The notes under the pieces: model-generated
What the model saw: only the letters and a program-made list of their open reading frames with translations
What the model was told of the DNA's origin: nothing
Databases searched by the model: none
Translations under genes and position numbers: made by a program
NCBI GenBank assembly: GCA_036346275.1
Contig: CM070720.1
Span: 10,765,278-10,829,277 of the forward strand
Length of the DNA: 64,000 nucleotides
Source: Otatea glauca
Taxonomy: Eukaryota > Streptophyta > Magnoliopsida > Poales > Poaceae
Direction: 5' to 3'
Shown here: positions 32,719-44,169 of the stretch, one piece after another
Position numbering within the stretch: position 1 is the stretch's first letter
How the letters are laid out: the number at the start of each line of letters is the position of its first letter

Positions 32719-33222
32719 TCATGTACCTCTCGAAAGGAACATGTTGTGTAGATACACGGGTTCAAGAATACCTATCTCTTTGACAAGGTGAACAGTGAGA
32801 TGAACCATAATATCAAAGAATGCAAGAGGAAAGATCATTTCAAGACTAACCACACTTTGTACCACGTCATCCTGCAGCTTACTTAGTTTATCTGGGTCGA
32901 TGACCTTCTGTGAAACCGCGTTGAAAAAAGAACACAGCTTTGTGATTGTCCCCCGTACCCACTCGGGCAGTATGCCTCTCACAACCACCGGGAGCAACTG
33001 TGTCATTAACATAAGACAGTCATGGGATTTCATGTGTACGATTTTCTTCTCTTTCGTGTTTATGAGTGTCTTTACATTCGAGGAGTATCCGGAAGGGACC
33101 TTCACACTGTTCAGAACTCTATCACCCTTTTTCTCTTCTTTGCTTAGAGTGTAGCTCGCAGGATGTAGGTAATGTTGTCCTTTCCCTCTCTTTTTGGGAT
33201 GTAGGTCGTTCCTCAGTTCCAA
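32719..33222 (-). CDS. DUF4218-like part of TNP2 (CACTA-2)
   Basis: KKIVHMKSHDCLMLMTQLLP and FFDIMVHLTVHLVKEIGILE are characteristic of DUF4218. The listed start is internal to the protein, which joins the preceding core by a frame change near 33215. Confidence 0.72.
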   Translation of the reverse strand: MELRNDLHPKKRGKGQHYLHPASYTLSKEEKKGDRVLNSVKVPSGYSSNVKTLINTKEKKIVHMKSHDCLMLMTQLLPVVVRGILPEWVRGTITKLCSFFNAVSQKVIDPDKLSKLQDDVVQSVVSLEMIFPLAFFDIMVHLTVHLVKEIGILEPVYLHNMFLSRGT

Positions 33223-33680
33223 GAGTTTAAGGTCCTTCCGAGCTTGCAGTGTATCTTTCGATTTTCGTACATATCTATGTAGCCTAGCAGGTTCAAGCAG
33301 ATATTCTTCGTGATGTGCATGAAGTCAAGTGAGTGACGAACCTCCATGACTTCCCAATAAGGCAAGTCCCAAAATATTGACTTCTTCTTCCACATGGGTG
33401 CATGACCATCCTCATTACGCACATGTTTGCTTCGGGACCCTTTCCAAATACTACTTTCAAATCCTTTACCATAACAAACACCGTGGCCCACTACGATCTT
33501 TGAGGCCTTGCGAAGGTCTAGTTGCAGATTAAATTTCTGCCTTCCTTCCGCAGCGGGTGACTCGTAGAAGAAACCTACGGTGACCCATGTACACAACCTT
33601 CCGAGTTTTTGGTACATGTCATGCGTTTCATCTAAGCACTTGATGCAGGCTCTATATCCTTTGATAGTTAGGCCGGACAA
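33213..33680 (-). CDS. TNP2 core, second half (CACTA-2)
   Basis: GYRACIKCLDETHDM, KKKSIFWDLPYWEVMEVRHS and FMHITKNICLNLLG are the second conserved half of the Transposase_21 core. The transition from the first half falls at 33680-33696, where two in-frame stops or a frameshift intervene. Confidence 0.72.
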   Translation of the reverse strand: MSGLTIKGYRACIKCLDETHDMYQKLGRLCTWVTVGFFYESPAAEGRQKFNLQLDLRKASKIVVGHGVCYGKGFESSIWKGSRSKHVRNEDGHAPMWKKKSIFWDLPYWEVMEVRHSLDFMHITKNICLNLLGYIDMYENRKIHCKLGRTLNSWN

Positions 33681-33695
33681 GTTACCGAGAGCAGG

Positions 33696-34361
33696 CTAAT
33701 CGTTGATTGTTACAAATAACAATGCACGTAGGGTGAAATACTCCCTTTTGTATTCATCCCATACCCTTGCACCATCGTCCCACAACGTCACAAGATCTTC
33801 AACCAATGGTTTCAGGTAGACATCGATGTCATTTCCAGGTTGCTTGGGGCATTGGATCAACAACGGCATCATGATGTACTTTCGCTTCATGCACAGCCAT
33901 GGAGGAATGTTGTAGATACATAGTGTAATAGGCCAGGTGCTATGACTGCTGCTCAATTCTCCGAAAGGATTCATCCCATCAGTACTCAACCCAAACCTTA
34001 TGTTTCTCACCTCATCTGCGAAGTCCGGGTACGTCCGGTCGACTTTCCTCCACTGTGAGCCATCTGCAGGGTGTCTAAGCATCCCGTCGTCCTTACGCTC
34101 TTCCTTGTGCCAACGCATCATCTGGGCATGCGCTCTGTTAGCAAACATACGTTTCAATCGGGGGATCACAGGGAAATACCACAACACTTTAGCTCGAGGT
34201 CTCTTCGTCTTACGCTCCCCATCTATTTCACCTGGATTGTCACGCTTTACCTTATACCGTGATTCTCTGCACACTGGACAAACATCCAAATCGGCATACT
34301 CATTACGATATAGGATACAATCATTAGGACATGCGTGTATCTTCTGTACTTCCAATCCCAA
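33696..34361 (-). CDS. TNP2 core, first half (CACTA-2)
   Basis: The open block has CPNDCILYRNEY, DVCPVCRESRYK, MMRWHKEERKDDGMLRHPAD, RFGLSTDGMNPF and QCPKQPGNDIDVYLKPLVED. The Cys pairs and the LSTDG aspartate of the family are present. Confidence 0.78.
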   Translation of the reverse strand: MGLEVQKIHACPNDCILYRNEYADLDVCPVCRESRYKVKRDNPGEIDGERKTKRPRAKVLWYFPVIPRLKRMFANRAHAQMMRWHKEERKDDGMLRHPADGSQWRKVDRTYPDFADEVRNIRFGLSTDGMNPFGELSSSHSTWPITLCIYNIPPWLCMKRKYIMMPLLIQCPKQPGNDIDVYLKPLVEDLVTLWDDGARVWDEYKREYFTLRALLFVTIND

Positions 34362-34711
34362 AGGACAGACGACTTGCTTGGCTTCATATGTAGATTCGGG
34401 CGAGTGTTATCTTACGGAAGCAACTTCTTTACAGTGATAACAACTCATGAATCCCTTATCGACACACCATTTCTAGCCTTCCATTGCATGAGTTCGGTGT
34501 GGTACGCAGCTTTTTTGGCCCTACACAGTTTGGGTACAAAGGAGTTCTGGGTCCTCTAACATGCGCTTGGAACTTCTCGGCTATCTTTCATCTCTGTAGT
34601 CTCCCTCTCGCCACGCAAAGACATCTGGTCTAGCTCATCATCACCAAAGTCACCAAGTGTTTCTTCCACGGAGCGATGATTGCGTTCTTCATCGTCTTCT
34701 GGCTAATCACC

Positions 34712-34927
34712 TCAACCGCCATGGTTGATCCAACAGGTATAGTTTGGCATGAAACCTCTCATGATCAAGTGGTTAATAACTTGCCATCGCTGGGAGCGCT
34801 CCTTCTCGTTCTTGCAATCTACACACGGACAACATATGAAGCTGCCTGGAGGCAAGATTGCAACGGCCGCATCGAGAAAAGCACGCATGCCATCAATGAA
34901 CTCATCGACGACGATCGCATTGTACAT
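34712..34927 (-). CDS. Transposase-associated domain (CACTA-2)
   Basis: FICCPCVDCKNEKERSQ and HLIMRGFMPNYTCWINHGG match the N-terminal Cys-rich domain of TNP2 proteins. A TGA follows at once. The frame upstream of 34927 was not followed. Confidence 0.65.
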   Translation of the reverse strand: MYNAIVVDEFIDGMRAFLDAAVAILPPGSFICCPCVDCKNEKERSQRWQVINHLIMRGFMPNYTCWINHGG

Positions 34928-34959
34928 CCATTGCGATTCATCTACACCAAGTTATAATT

Positions 34960-35570
34960 TCATTAAAAATTATAACAAATTTCGTTACCAAAATTATAAC
35001 CTAACTTAAATTTCGTTACATTTAAACCCAACAAAAAAAAGCTCCACCTACACCGTCATCCAATTAAAGACCTACATTTGTAATTATTTTGTATCCCTTC
35101 CTACCTTTGTAATTATTATTTATCTTTCTACATGTTTTTCTATTTTATTTCATATACCAATAATTACTTCCTTGCAATATTGTACCTAGATCTCTTCCAA
35201 CTTATTGTGATATTTAAGATTCTAAAGCTAACAACCACCTAGATCTAAAGCTTCCAATCACCTTTACCTTGTAATGTCATATTTTGAACTAGATCTCCAC
35301 CCTACATCTTCATACAACAACAAAAACAAGCATAGAAAATAAATTTTTGATCATGCTTAAAAAGTTCAAGATTTCTTCACATCCATTGAAAAAAATAGCA
35401 ATATCTAGGTGAGAAGGATGTTCACATGATGTTACTAACCTTGGAACACTTCATTTGGAGCTAATCACCTCCAATTAAAAATTTGGACAGCACCTCCCAA
35501 AGCAGTATTGGGCGGCCTTCTCTGTTCGATCGTTACCTCTGGCTTATGGAGGAAGAAGGGTTTAAATGCG
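34960..35570. other. Non-coding 5' flank of TNP2 in CACTA-2
   Basis: AT-rich sequence without coding potential between the TNP2 start and the right subterminal array. It probably holds the TNP2 promoter. I see no clear TATA box. Confidence 0.45.
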
Positions 35571-35574
35571 CTGC

Positions 35575-35836
35575 GCGGGAGGGCTTCCAGAAGCGGTTTG
35601 AGACACAAACCGCTTACAGATGTTGCGTTCTAAGCGGTTCTTTTTTCAAACCGCTTCTGAAAATCAGAAGCGGTTTGAGACAAGAACCGCTTCTAAACAT
35701 AACATTGGCGATCGTGTCTCAAACGCTTCAAATCCTCTCCTGACCGTTAACGAACTGCTTACGTGCGAACATCACAACGGGTTCGCACCAAACCGCTTCT
35801 AATAGGTCGATTGTGATACCCAGTTATGTAGTAGTG
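35575..35836. repeat. Right subterminal and terminal repeats of CACTA-2
   Basis: AAGCGGTTTGAGAC and AACCGCTTCTGA words in inverted pairs, ending TATGTAGTAGTG, the right terminus. Confidence 0.8.
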
Positions 35837-35839
35837 AGT

Positions 35840-36925
35840 GTTCCAAATCTGACCCTCTTTGGTCACGCTAATACTTGTGACGTGGCCAAATAGGCAATGT
35901 TGTTTGGTGACGTGACCAAAATGGGAATTTTCTTGATCAAGGCTGGACTTATGTTGTAGCGTGGCAGTATTGCCTGTGGCAAAAATAGTTAGATTTAGAA
36001 ATAAGTTAGACGATAGTACTGGGTTAGGTAATTCACTTATACTTCAACACTGATGATGGTATTGAGTTACATGCATCTAAAAGCTTAAGCTGATAAAGAA
36101 AGACAAACAATTCACTTATATTTCAACACTTCCCTTCACGTAGATACGACGCTTGAATTATCGATATATATGTTATCATTCAGATACTACAATTATTTTT
36201 TTAATTATACCTACTAAGTCTCGAGCTCAAAACATCTTAGCTCTCATACCATATTGAGTTACATGCACTACCAGTATATGCACCAACCAGTTCACCAAAA
36301 ACTTAAACTGATGAGAAAAGACGGACAATTCACTTATACTTCAACCGATGGGTTAGTAAAAAAAATAAATTAAAAAATAGTTAAATAATAAAAATTGTAT
36401 CGTTGTTATATTCGAATAGGACAATCTATTCGCGATTTAATGATAATGCAATATTTCGTATAACATATGTTATTGGAGAAGCCCGCAATGACTCCTGGAC
36501 CCCACAATGCACGTGAACCACGCTGTAGCGGACACGCCCAACATCTCTCGAAATTTTCGCTGTATTGGCCCCTCTTCTTCATTTTTTCTTTGCAAAAATA
36601 CAATCCTCTTGAAATTTTTTACAAAAATTGCCCCCTTCCCGAGTGTGGAAGAATCAAGATGTGACACCTGACATCTTCCGCGCTAGGAGACTGTGGGAGG
36701 AGGTGTGCCACGCACACGTGGCACGGGAGGTAGGCGTCGTGGTGAGCGCAGGAGCCCGTGAGTTATCGCGGAATGAAGGTACGGCAGGCCGACGTGTGTC
36801 GAGACCCTCCTTTTTAGCGTGGAATATTAAGGTCTCATGTGCATAATGTACTAGTTCCATAATCAGTAGTTAGTACGCATATTCACAACATTGTTATTAC
36901 CTCCATACCCAAATCTATAATACAT
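35840..36925. other. Unassigned DNA between CACTA-2 and the gypsy element
   Basis: No gene. 36055-36130 and 36245-36345 share ATTGAGTTACATGCA and ACAATTCACTTATA-type segments, so this is a diverged duplication of about 190 bases. 36650-36840 is a small GC-rich island without a recognisable protein. Confidence 0.5.
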
Positions 36926-36930
36926 TAACA

Positions 36931-39900
36931 TGTAACACTCTAAATTTTGCTCTAATTTAAATTTTAGAGTATTTTTGATTTTTGTGAATTTTTGGGAATT
37001 TGTTGAAATTTATTTAGAATTATTCAAATAAAGCCTTCCCTGAAAAATTAAATAATGGAAAAGTTTTTGCAAAGTTTTATTGAAAATATTTTATTCGAGT
37101 CCCAACTAGCTCAAAGTAATTTCTAGAATTTTTCTGATATTTTTACTATTTTTTTTGGCCAAAACTATTTTCTCGAATTATTTTTATTCGAAAAGGATTT
37201 AAAATCCCGAAAGCGATTAGCTTGGGCGAAATCCTTGGACCGGCCCGATCTTGTGCTCGCCCACTTCGCGTCGCCCACCCAGCTCGCCTCCATGAAACCC
37301 TAGCCGCCGCGTTCGCGTTGGATCGACATCGGCGTCTAAGAAGCTGCGCGTCACTTCACCGTTTTCGCCCGTTGGATCGCTGCGCACGGATGCCCGGGAT
37401 TTCGCCACGTCGCTTCTTCCTCGCGAGATCGTCGGGGCAACAGCCGTCTGCATGTCCGCCTGTTTCGCCGGGATTGCGCGCCGCGTCGGCGCTATTTAGT
37501 CTTGTGCCCACCCCGTCTTTGCGCATTTCAAGGCGCTCCTATAGCCCTAGCGCCGCGCCCCGAAGCACCTCCGTTCACTCACAAGAGCTCGCCGTAGTTG
37601 CTCTCGTGTGCCGCCATTGTTTCGCCTTTTCCTTCGCCGTCGGTCCCTCCGCCGTCGCCGAGGTCACGAGCCTTTGCGAGACAAGCCGCATAGAATCGCT
37701 AGATCTTCTCGGAGAACCACCGAAGCGCCGTCGACTCGTCGTCTTCCTCATCTCGGCAAGCTTGCACGTCGCGCGCCATCTCGGACTCGAGCATCGTTGG
37801 CCGTCGGATCGCAGGAGGAGTATGGATCGTGCCCGCGTCGCCGTTCTCTGTTTACATTTAGTTTGTATCTATGCCGTTAGATCTGTTATGGGCCATGCGG
37901 ATTAACCGAAGGTTTACATTAGTTGAATCTTGATCGTTAGATCTAGAGCGAAACGACTTGGATTAGATCGAGCGGCGGTTGTGAGTAGATCGGTGGCGCG
38001 GATCCGTGCCGTTCAAATTTGAGCGTCGCGCGGAGATGACGCCGCACCCCATCGAATCACGTGCGGACGCGTGTGCGCTTTGGCTGAGGGTGAGACCAGA
38101 TCCTACCATTGATTTCGGGTGCACTGTTGGATGCGTGACACGTGGGGGCGTGGAGTGCGAGGCGTCGCCGAACCGCGCGGGGGTGAGATCCGACCGTTGG
38201 TTAAGCGAGCGGTCTGGATCTTGCCGCGTGTCCCATCGGGATTGGCTGCGCATCGTCGCTGATGCCACTGCTTGCGTCACCTAGTCCATGAGCACAGTGC
38301 TGCCAGTCCACGGTGGACCAGAGCCGAACCGTGGACCCAGCCCATGAACCGAAGCGACGTGGCGGCACCAGAGGCTGCCACGTGTCGTGCTGATGTCATC
38401 GCTGACGTCATAAATATTTTTTATAAATAAAAATATTTCGGCCGAAATTCTTTTCTGTGCTGACGTCATCATGATGCAATGCTGACGTCATAAATACGAA
38501 TTTTCAGTATAAAAATAATGTGGAAAAATCGGATTTCTTAATTTCTTTATTTTCGGATTTTATTCAAACTTCAAATGACTATAACTTTTGCATTTTAACT
38601 CGGATTTGGGTGATTCAAATTTCTAAAAATTCATAAAATTGTGATCTATTTAATGATCAATTTTATTTGAATTTTTGAGGTCGTCTAGTCTTCTGTATTA
38701 GCTATTTATTGCATATTTTGTTTGTACGCGTAGACGCAAATTTGTCGGAAAGTTTCGAGGAAGAATTCGTCGCTCAAGACCAAGCTTCGGAACACGACCA
38801 GCAACTCTTTGAAGGCAAGTGATGCTTTGATCATTTTGATCCCAGCTTTTTAAAATTTAATTTGTGCTTTGAAATTATGCATGCTTATTTATTTAAAATG
38901 AAGCTAATTTAAATTGGGATAACGTAGTTAATCAACCCATTCTGTTATACCACCTTGAAATTATTAATTGTATGCCCTAAATCATTGTCACCCCAAGTTT
39001 AATTGTACTGGTTGGATAATAATATGATGCCAACACGGGAAGCTAGACCGTGAGTAAATGCTTAGCCTTGCAACGAGTCACGAATGATCTTTCGAAAAAA
39101 TGCCATAATATTGACTAATGGAATATTGAATGTATTTCAAAAGTGGTGTGATGTTGCCACATGATGAGATTGAAGTATGGAGACCTGTGTGGTTCCATAC
39201 CGATGTTGAGTTAGTGCGGGCATGTATTGCACAATAATCAACTAGGCGGGAAATGTTTTAGGCTAGGGGCAAGTGGCAAGAGGTGTGTGCACAGTGGGCT
39301 GTGTGGCATTGGTTTGCAGTGTTGTGAGTTTGTGTGCCACAATGGGTGTGTGCCACTTGTTGAGTGTTGGAAGTCTTGCCTTGGTCGATTAAGGACTTCA
39401 CCTTGCAAGTCTTTAATCCCGAGTCACCGTACAACCACATATGCGATATGGGACGAGACCTAGTTGATTAGGGTTTTGATATCTTTCCTCGATACCTCGG
39501 GGTGGCGGTGCGGGGGGTGTATGTCATGCGGGAGCGTGCACATGCTACGTCTTAGTGCCCATCCAGCGGTGATTGGCGGTCCTATACTTGGCTCTGTGCG
39601 AGGAAGTGATAGTGAAGGCAATCTGGGAGGTTCTTTAGTTAAGGTAGAAGTTCTGAAAAACTTTGTTGCGGACAATCACATGTGGTGGCGGTCAGATCTT
39701 GTGGGTAAAGTGTACAACCTCTGCAGAGTGTCAAAACTATTGAATAGTCGTGCTCGCGGTATTGAGGATTGCTCGGGATTACAGATCAAGGGTAGATCTT
39801 CATAAACAAAATGAGGAAGGGTGGTGTGTGCGGTGTTAAAATGAATTATTAAAATTTGTGTGCGAGAACCTTGAAGAAAAACCATTTGAAGAAATTAGTA

Positions 39901-40429
39901 TTGCTTATAACTGTTCCACTGCTTTAACCTAATTAAGATATTGGTTTAAAAATGCTGCTTGATTTAAAAGAACCACTTAAGCCAATCCTTTGGAATAAGC
40001 TTTGCATATAGTAATAGCACTGCATTCTGTGCATTACTTGTTGAGTGCCTTGTGTACTCACCCCTCCTTGCTTATCAACCCCAACATCAGTGGAGGAGTC
40101 TACACCAGCCTGGGAGGAGGAGTACATTGAGGACCCGAGCAACTAGGGGGCAAGCCAGTCGGTTGCCTGTGGCAAGATGAAGGCTTCCACGACTTTTATT
40201 TATGTTCCGCTACTATTTCTTTTACTCTGAATAATGTAAGCCCTGCGTGGTTGATTCTATGTAAGGAGACCATAAGGTCGTACAACTCAATTTATATAAA
40301 TGTTTGCACTACTTATTCTTATATCGCTATGTATATGCATGATGTGCAACCTGTAAAGGCATGTGTGCTAGCATGATCCTAGACTAGCACGAATACCAGA
40401 GGGTCGGATTTGCGGTTCGGGTCCCGGCA
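36931..40429 (+). repeat. Left LTR of gypsy element
   Basis: Starts TGTAACACTC and ends TCCCGGCA. The first 400 bases are AT-rich, 37250-38340 is GC-rich, and the rest is near-identical to the right LTR. The 227-codon ORF at 37222 is not preserved in the right LTR and is not a gene. Confidence 0.88.
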
Positions 40430-40433
40430 GAGG

Positions 40434-40445
40434 TGGTATCAGAGC
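40434..40445 (+). promoter_or_regulatory. Primer-binding site, initiator tRNA-Met (gypsy)
   Basis: TGGTATCAGAGC begins four bases after the left LTR end. Confidence 0.88.
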
Positions 40446-41633
40446 GAGTGATGTAGGACTTGACCCTAGTTTGGTTGTACCTAGGAGGTAAAACTATTTT
40501 CTAAAACCTAATCAACTTGAGCAAGAATATCAATGAAATCTCGACTTATCTTTTCTCCTTGCTCCATACCTATCTTTGAATTCTTATTATTATTTTGGTT
40601 TAATTTAAACAAGGTTTATTTTGGCATATGAGGATGATCCACACCTATGGAGGCGCCGGAGGATCTGCTGCGGAGTTATAGCGTATGATCACGATTGCTC
40701 GGAGGTTTTGTGAGACCACTTTATCGAGGACTACGGTGATGCAGGCGGGACTTGACATCGCTTGGGATGTCAAGATCACGATGTATGCTCGGGAGAGGGC
40801 GAGGCAAGCCGTCCTATCTACATCACGATCGGAGGTCTTCTTTTGGCCGGGATCCGAGAGGCAGCGTCGAGCGATCGGCGGGTTGCCGCGCTTACTCCGC
40901 AGAGTTGTAGGGCACCGTCTTTCGTCACCATCCGCGTCGAGACAATCGTTTTGACGAGGATGGAGCTTGTGGAGGAGGGCGCCACGATCACCCACTGGCG
41001 AGTATGTTATCGCCCGGAGGGCGCCTTGAGCGAGGCAGTCCGGGAGGCTGCGAGAGGACCGTGGCGAGGTCACGGAGGCGAGATCCAGTGCGGGAGGCTT
41101 AGCTCACTCCATGCGAGAAGATCCGAGTTGAAGATGGCTTTGTATGGACCCGAGCACGAGCCAATCACGAGTTACGATCGGATCTGGAGGAGCGAGGCGG
41201 GAGGCACCGATCACGAGGAAGCGAGCAGCCGGGACCAAGCAGAGTCGATGGGGTCTTTTGCACCACCGCGATGAGTCATCGGGACGGTTGCCCGATGCGA
41301 GCACCCACGGTGTATGCTCGGGGAGCCGCGGCCGGGTTGGCTCGATGGTGATCGAGTCTAGCCGGGTAGTGTCGAGACTTCGAATGTTTGAGTCGCGTCT
41401 TTTCTTGAGTCACCATTAGGTGTGAGTCGTCATAGAGTCCTATGTTTGCTTACATGCTTTTGGTTGTGAGTGTCTCGTATGTGTTGCATTGCCCTTAGGC
41501 ACTTGTGAGCAACCATCTTGCTTTATATTATATCAATAAAGTGGCTAAATAATTTAAGTTACACTGTTTCCCCACATAAGTTCTTTTACTCGTCTATGCT
41601 TTCTTCTTTTCTTAACCTTGTAAGTTACAACGG
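40446..41633 (+). other. Leader region of gypsy element
   Basis: About 1.2 kb before gag. 40640-41400 is GC-rich with several overlapping ORFs that match nothing I know and contradict each other in frame. I take it as untranslated leader or an eroded extra ORF. Confidence 0.45.
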
Positions 41634-42640
41634 ATGGTGAGGACTCGTGGAAATGTTGGAGCCAGCGGAAGTGGAGTGAATCAGGCTGACAACGAGAATG
41701 AAGAGCCGATCCCTCAATCGCCGCAAGTCGATATCACGTAACACAGGAGCCTTCTGACGCCTGGACTCAACTTATGAACACTATGGTACAGACCATGCAG
41801 CAGATATCCAATCAAGCTGCTGCTAATGTTTAACCTGGGGGTAACCATGGACCACACCCCTACTCAAGGTTGTCAGAGTTTATGCGAACTCGTCCACCTA
41901 CCTTCTCAGGCAACGCCAATCCACTGGAGGCGGATGATTGGCTAAGGACAATTGAAAGGAAGCTGCACATTACCCAGTGTATGGGACATGAGAGGTACTC
42001 TATGCCTCTCATCAACTCGAAGGAACAATGCGAGAATGGTGGGAAAACCTGCGCGACTCGCGAGGACCCACGGAGTATCACGTGGGAGAATTCACCTCGA
42101 CCTTCCCAATACCATGTGCAGGGTATCATGGATCTTAAAAGGAAGAATTTGGAGCCTCAAGCGAGGCGGTCGATCGATGGTGATTACGAATAAGTTCACC
42201 CAAGCGCACGCTACGCCTTTGAAGGGCGTGGCTACGGATAAGGCTAGACAATCCCGCTTCATGAAGGATTGAATGCGAGGTTGTAGGTGGGGTGATCACC
42301 CACACATTCCACGACTTCCAAGAGCTAGTTAACAAAGCTCTTATTTTGGAGGACAAGCGCCGAGAGTTGGATGACAACGAGAAGCGCGAGAATGGCGCAA
42401 CAAGGAGGTCGTCGGGGCGATGAGGCGGAGGGCGGCACCCCAACAATTCATCCGGTACGGCCCGGAGGCAATGACGGGCACCACTGCGGCAAATCGCCTA
42501 GTGGGTCGAATGCTCGGACTCCGGCCCGAGCGTAGCGCAGGTGGAGGAACCTCTCGAGCGGCGGGAAGGCGTTGCTATCAACGCAATGGCGGGGCATTTT
42601 GCCAATAATCGCCCTAAGAAGGGAGGTGTCACCGGTCCGC
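41634..42640 (+). pseudogene. gag: Gypsy gag
   Basis: ATG at 41634 starts MVRTRGNVGASGSG and stops at once through a frame change. The capsid block FMRTRPPTFSGNANPLEADD with WLRTIERKLHITQCMG (41880-41990) is standard for Tekay-type gag. Around 42570-42615 the zinc-knuckle segment survives in two frames (CYQRNGG, then GHFANNRPKK). At least four frame changes were noticed. Gag packages the RNA. Confidence 0.72.
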
Positions 42641-42784
42641 TTTAACACAGGGAACACACTGCAAGAACTCCCGCGCCAATCGTGAACGCGGGGCATCAAC
42701 GGCAACAACTCCATCCCAAGGAACGCGAGGGCCGAGTCAACCACATTACAACGGATGAAGTGCGAGCGCCACGGATGTTATCTT

Positions 42785-43278
42785 GGGTAAGTTCCTAGTA
42801 AACTCGATACAGCCATCTTTGTTTTATTCAATTCGGAGCTTCACATTCATTTATTTCCCGAGATTTTGCTGTTCAAAATGATATGGATATAGTGAATCTT
42901 AAATATATGCTCATAGTCCAATCCCCTGGATCAGAACTCCGATCTAAAGTAGGATGTTCTGGGGTGAAATTAACAATTAATGGAGTTGAGTTCCTAGCGA
43001 ACTTAATCGTCCTTAATACCCAAACCCTGGATGTTATCCTGGGAATGGATTGGTTAACCAAACACAAGGCAGTGCTGGACTACAGAAAAAGAGTCATATC
43101 GGTCGAAAGCTCGGATGGAAAGAAGATTGAATTTGAAGCAAAATCAGTACGAGATGGACAATTAATGGTCAACAGCATGAAGATTGAAAGTTTGGAGGAA
43201 GTTTCCATAATCAATGAATATCCGGATGTTTTCCCAGAAGATCTACGAATGCCGCGGATAGAGATATCGAGTTCGTGA
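42785..43278 (+). pseudogene. Gypsy aspartic protease
   Basis: The frame from 42883 gives GVKLTINGVEFLANLIVLNT and DVILGMDWLTKHKAVLDYRK, the C-terminal half of a retroviral-type protease. Upstream, in the active-site segment (about 42826-42850), the first codon reads Asn instead of the expected Asp of DSGA, and one base is missing. The enzyme would be dead. Confidence 0.7.
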
Positions 43279-43860
43279 TAGAGCTTGTTCGGGACGCTCA
43301 ATAGCTAAGAGACCTTCTGAGAATGTCCACGAAGGAATTGGTGGAAATGAAGAAACAAATTGAAGAGCTCTTTGGAAAAGGATTTATAAGACCTAGCTCA
43401 TCGCCATGGGAGCACTGTCTTGTTCGTCAAGAGAAGGGCGGGAGTTTTAGGATGTGTATAGATTATCGTGCACTCAATGATGTGACGATAAAGAATAAGT
43501 ATCCGCTACCGAGGATCGATGATTTGTTTGACCGATTGAGAGGAGCGAGTATTCTCCAAAATTGATCTCCGATCGAGGATACCATCAATTGAAGATCCGA
43601 CGGAGGATATTAGAAGCGCATTTTCGTCAAGATATGGACACTCGAGTTCACGGTGATGTCTTTTGGTTTGACAAATGCACGGCATATTTCACAAACTTAA
43701 TGAATAAGGTTTTATGGAATATTTGGATAAGTTCGTTGTCGTGTTCATAGATGATATCCTTGTCTATTCCAAGGCGAGAGAAGAGCACGCCAACACTTAA
43801 GGTTGGTTCTTGAAAAGTTGAGAGAACAACGATTGTTTGCAAAATTTAGTAAATCGACTT
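43278..43860 (+). pseudogene. Gypsy reverse transcriptase
   Basis: SSPWEHCLVRQEKGGSFRMC, CIDYRALNDVTIKNKYPLPR and IDDLFDRLRGA (43400-43560) are followed, after a frame change, by SKIDLRSGYHQLKIR-like sequence and by VVVFIDDILVYSKAREEH at 43738-43785. FIDD is the catalytic motif. At least three frameshifts separate the blocks. Confidence 0.78.
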
Positions 43861-44169
43861 ACGGAAGAATAAGGTGGAATTTCTTGGACACATAATGGCA
43901 AAGAAGGAGTTGTGGTAGATCAAGGAAAGTGGAAACGGTTTTGCATTGGGAGCGTAGAAGAAGGTAACCCAAATTCGTAGTTTTCTTGGAATGGCGGGAT
44001 ATTACCGTCGATTCATCGAAGGATTCTCTACGATTATGAGACCTCTTACGCAATTGTTGAAAAGGAAAAGAAATTCTTATGGACACCGAGTGTGAGAAGA
44101 GTTTTGGAGTGAAGAAAAGATTAACATCGGCTTTGTATTAGTTTTACGGCGTTCATCAAGGCTTCGACA

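Larger units (their letters stand above)
31707..34927 (-). pseudogene. TNP2-type CACTA transposase gene of CACTA-2
   Basis: The blocks run in standard order: transposase-associated domain (34927-34712), a linker with several stops around 34700-34370, TNP2 core (34361-33213 in two frames), DUF4218-like (33222-32719), a linker with HMDSL-like sequence, DUF4216-like (32321-32016) and a C-terminal tail (31988-31707). Core residues RFGLSTDGMNPF and RHSLDFMHITKNI are kept. The linker around 34450-34700 carries several stop codons and frame changes. It would cleave the CACTA-2 ends. It is more decayed than the CACTA-1 copy. Confidence 0.82.
25947..35836 (-). mobile_element. CACTA (En/Spm) DNA transposon, CACTA-2
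   Basis: The left end CACTACTGCGGATCGGGTA and right end, complemented CACTACTACATAACTGGGTA, are related terminal inverted repeats. The triplet AGT flanks both (25944-25946, 35837-35839). AAGCGGTT/AACCGCTT arrays lie inside each end. TNP2 (34927-31707) and a Ptta-like/Ulp1 gene (30047-26439) read on the minus strand. A third subterminal-type array and a GC-rich block sit between the two genes, which CACTA-1 does not show. Both genes are damaged. Confidence 0.9.

Noticed and set aside
37222..37905. 227-codon ORF in the left gypsy LTR
   Set aside because: The same region of the right LTR (46400-47000) does not keep the frame, and the peptide is low-complexity Arg/Ser/Pro sequence from a GC-rich LTR segment.
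40645..41419. Overlapping ORFs of 89-170 codons ahead of gypsy gag
   Set aside because: They contradict one another in frame and strand, share no motif with gag and sit in a GC-rich leader. I cannot support any as a gene.
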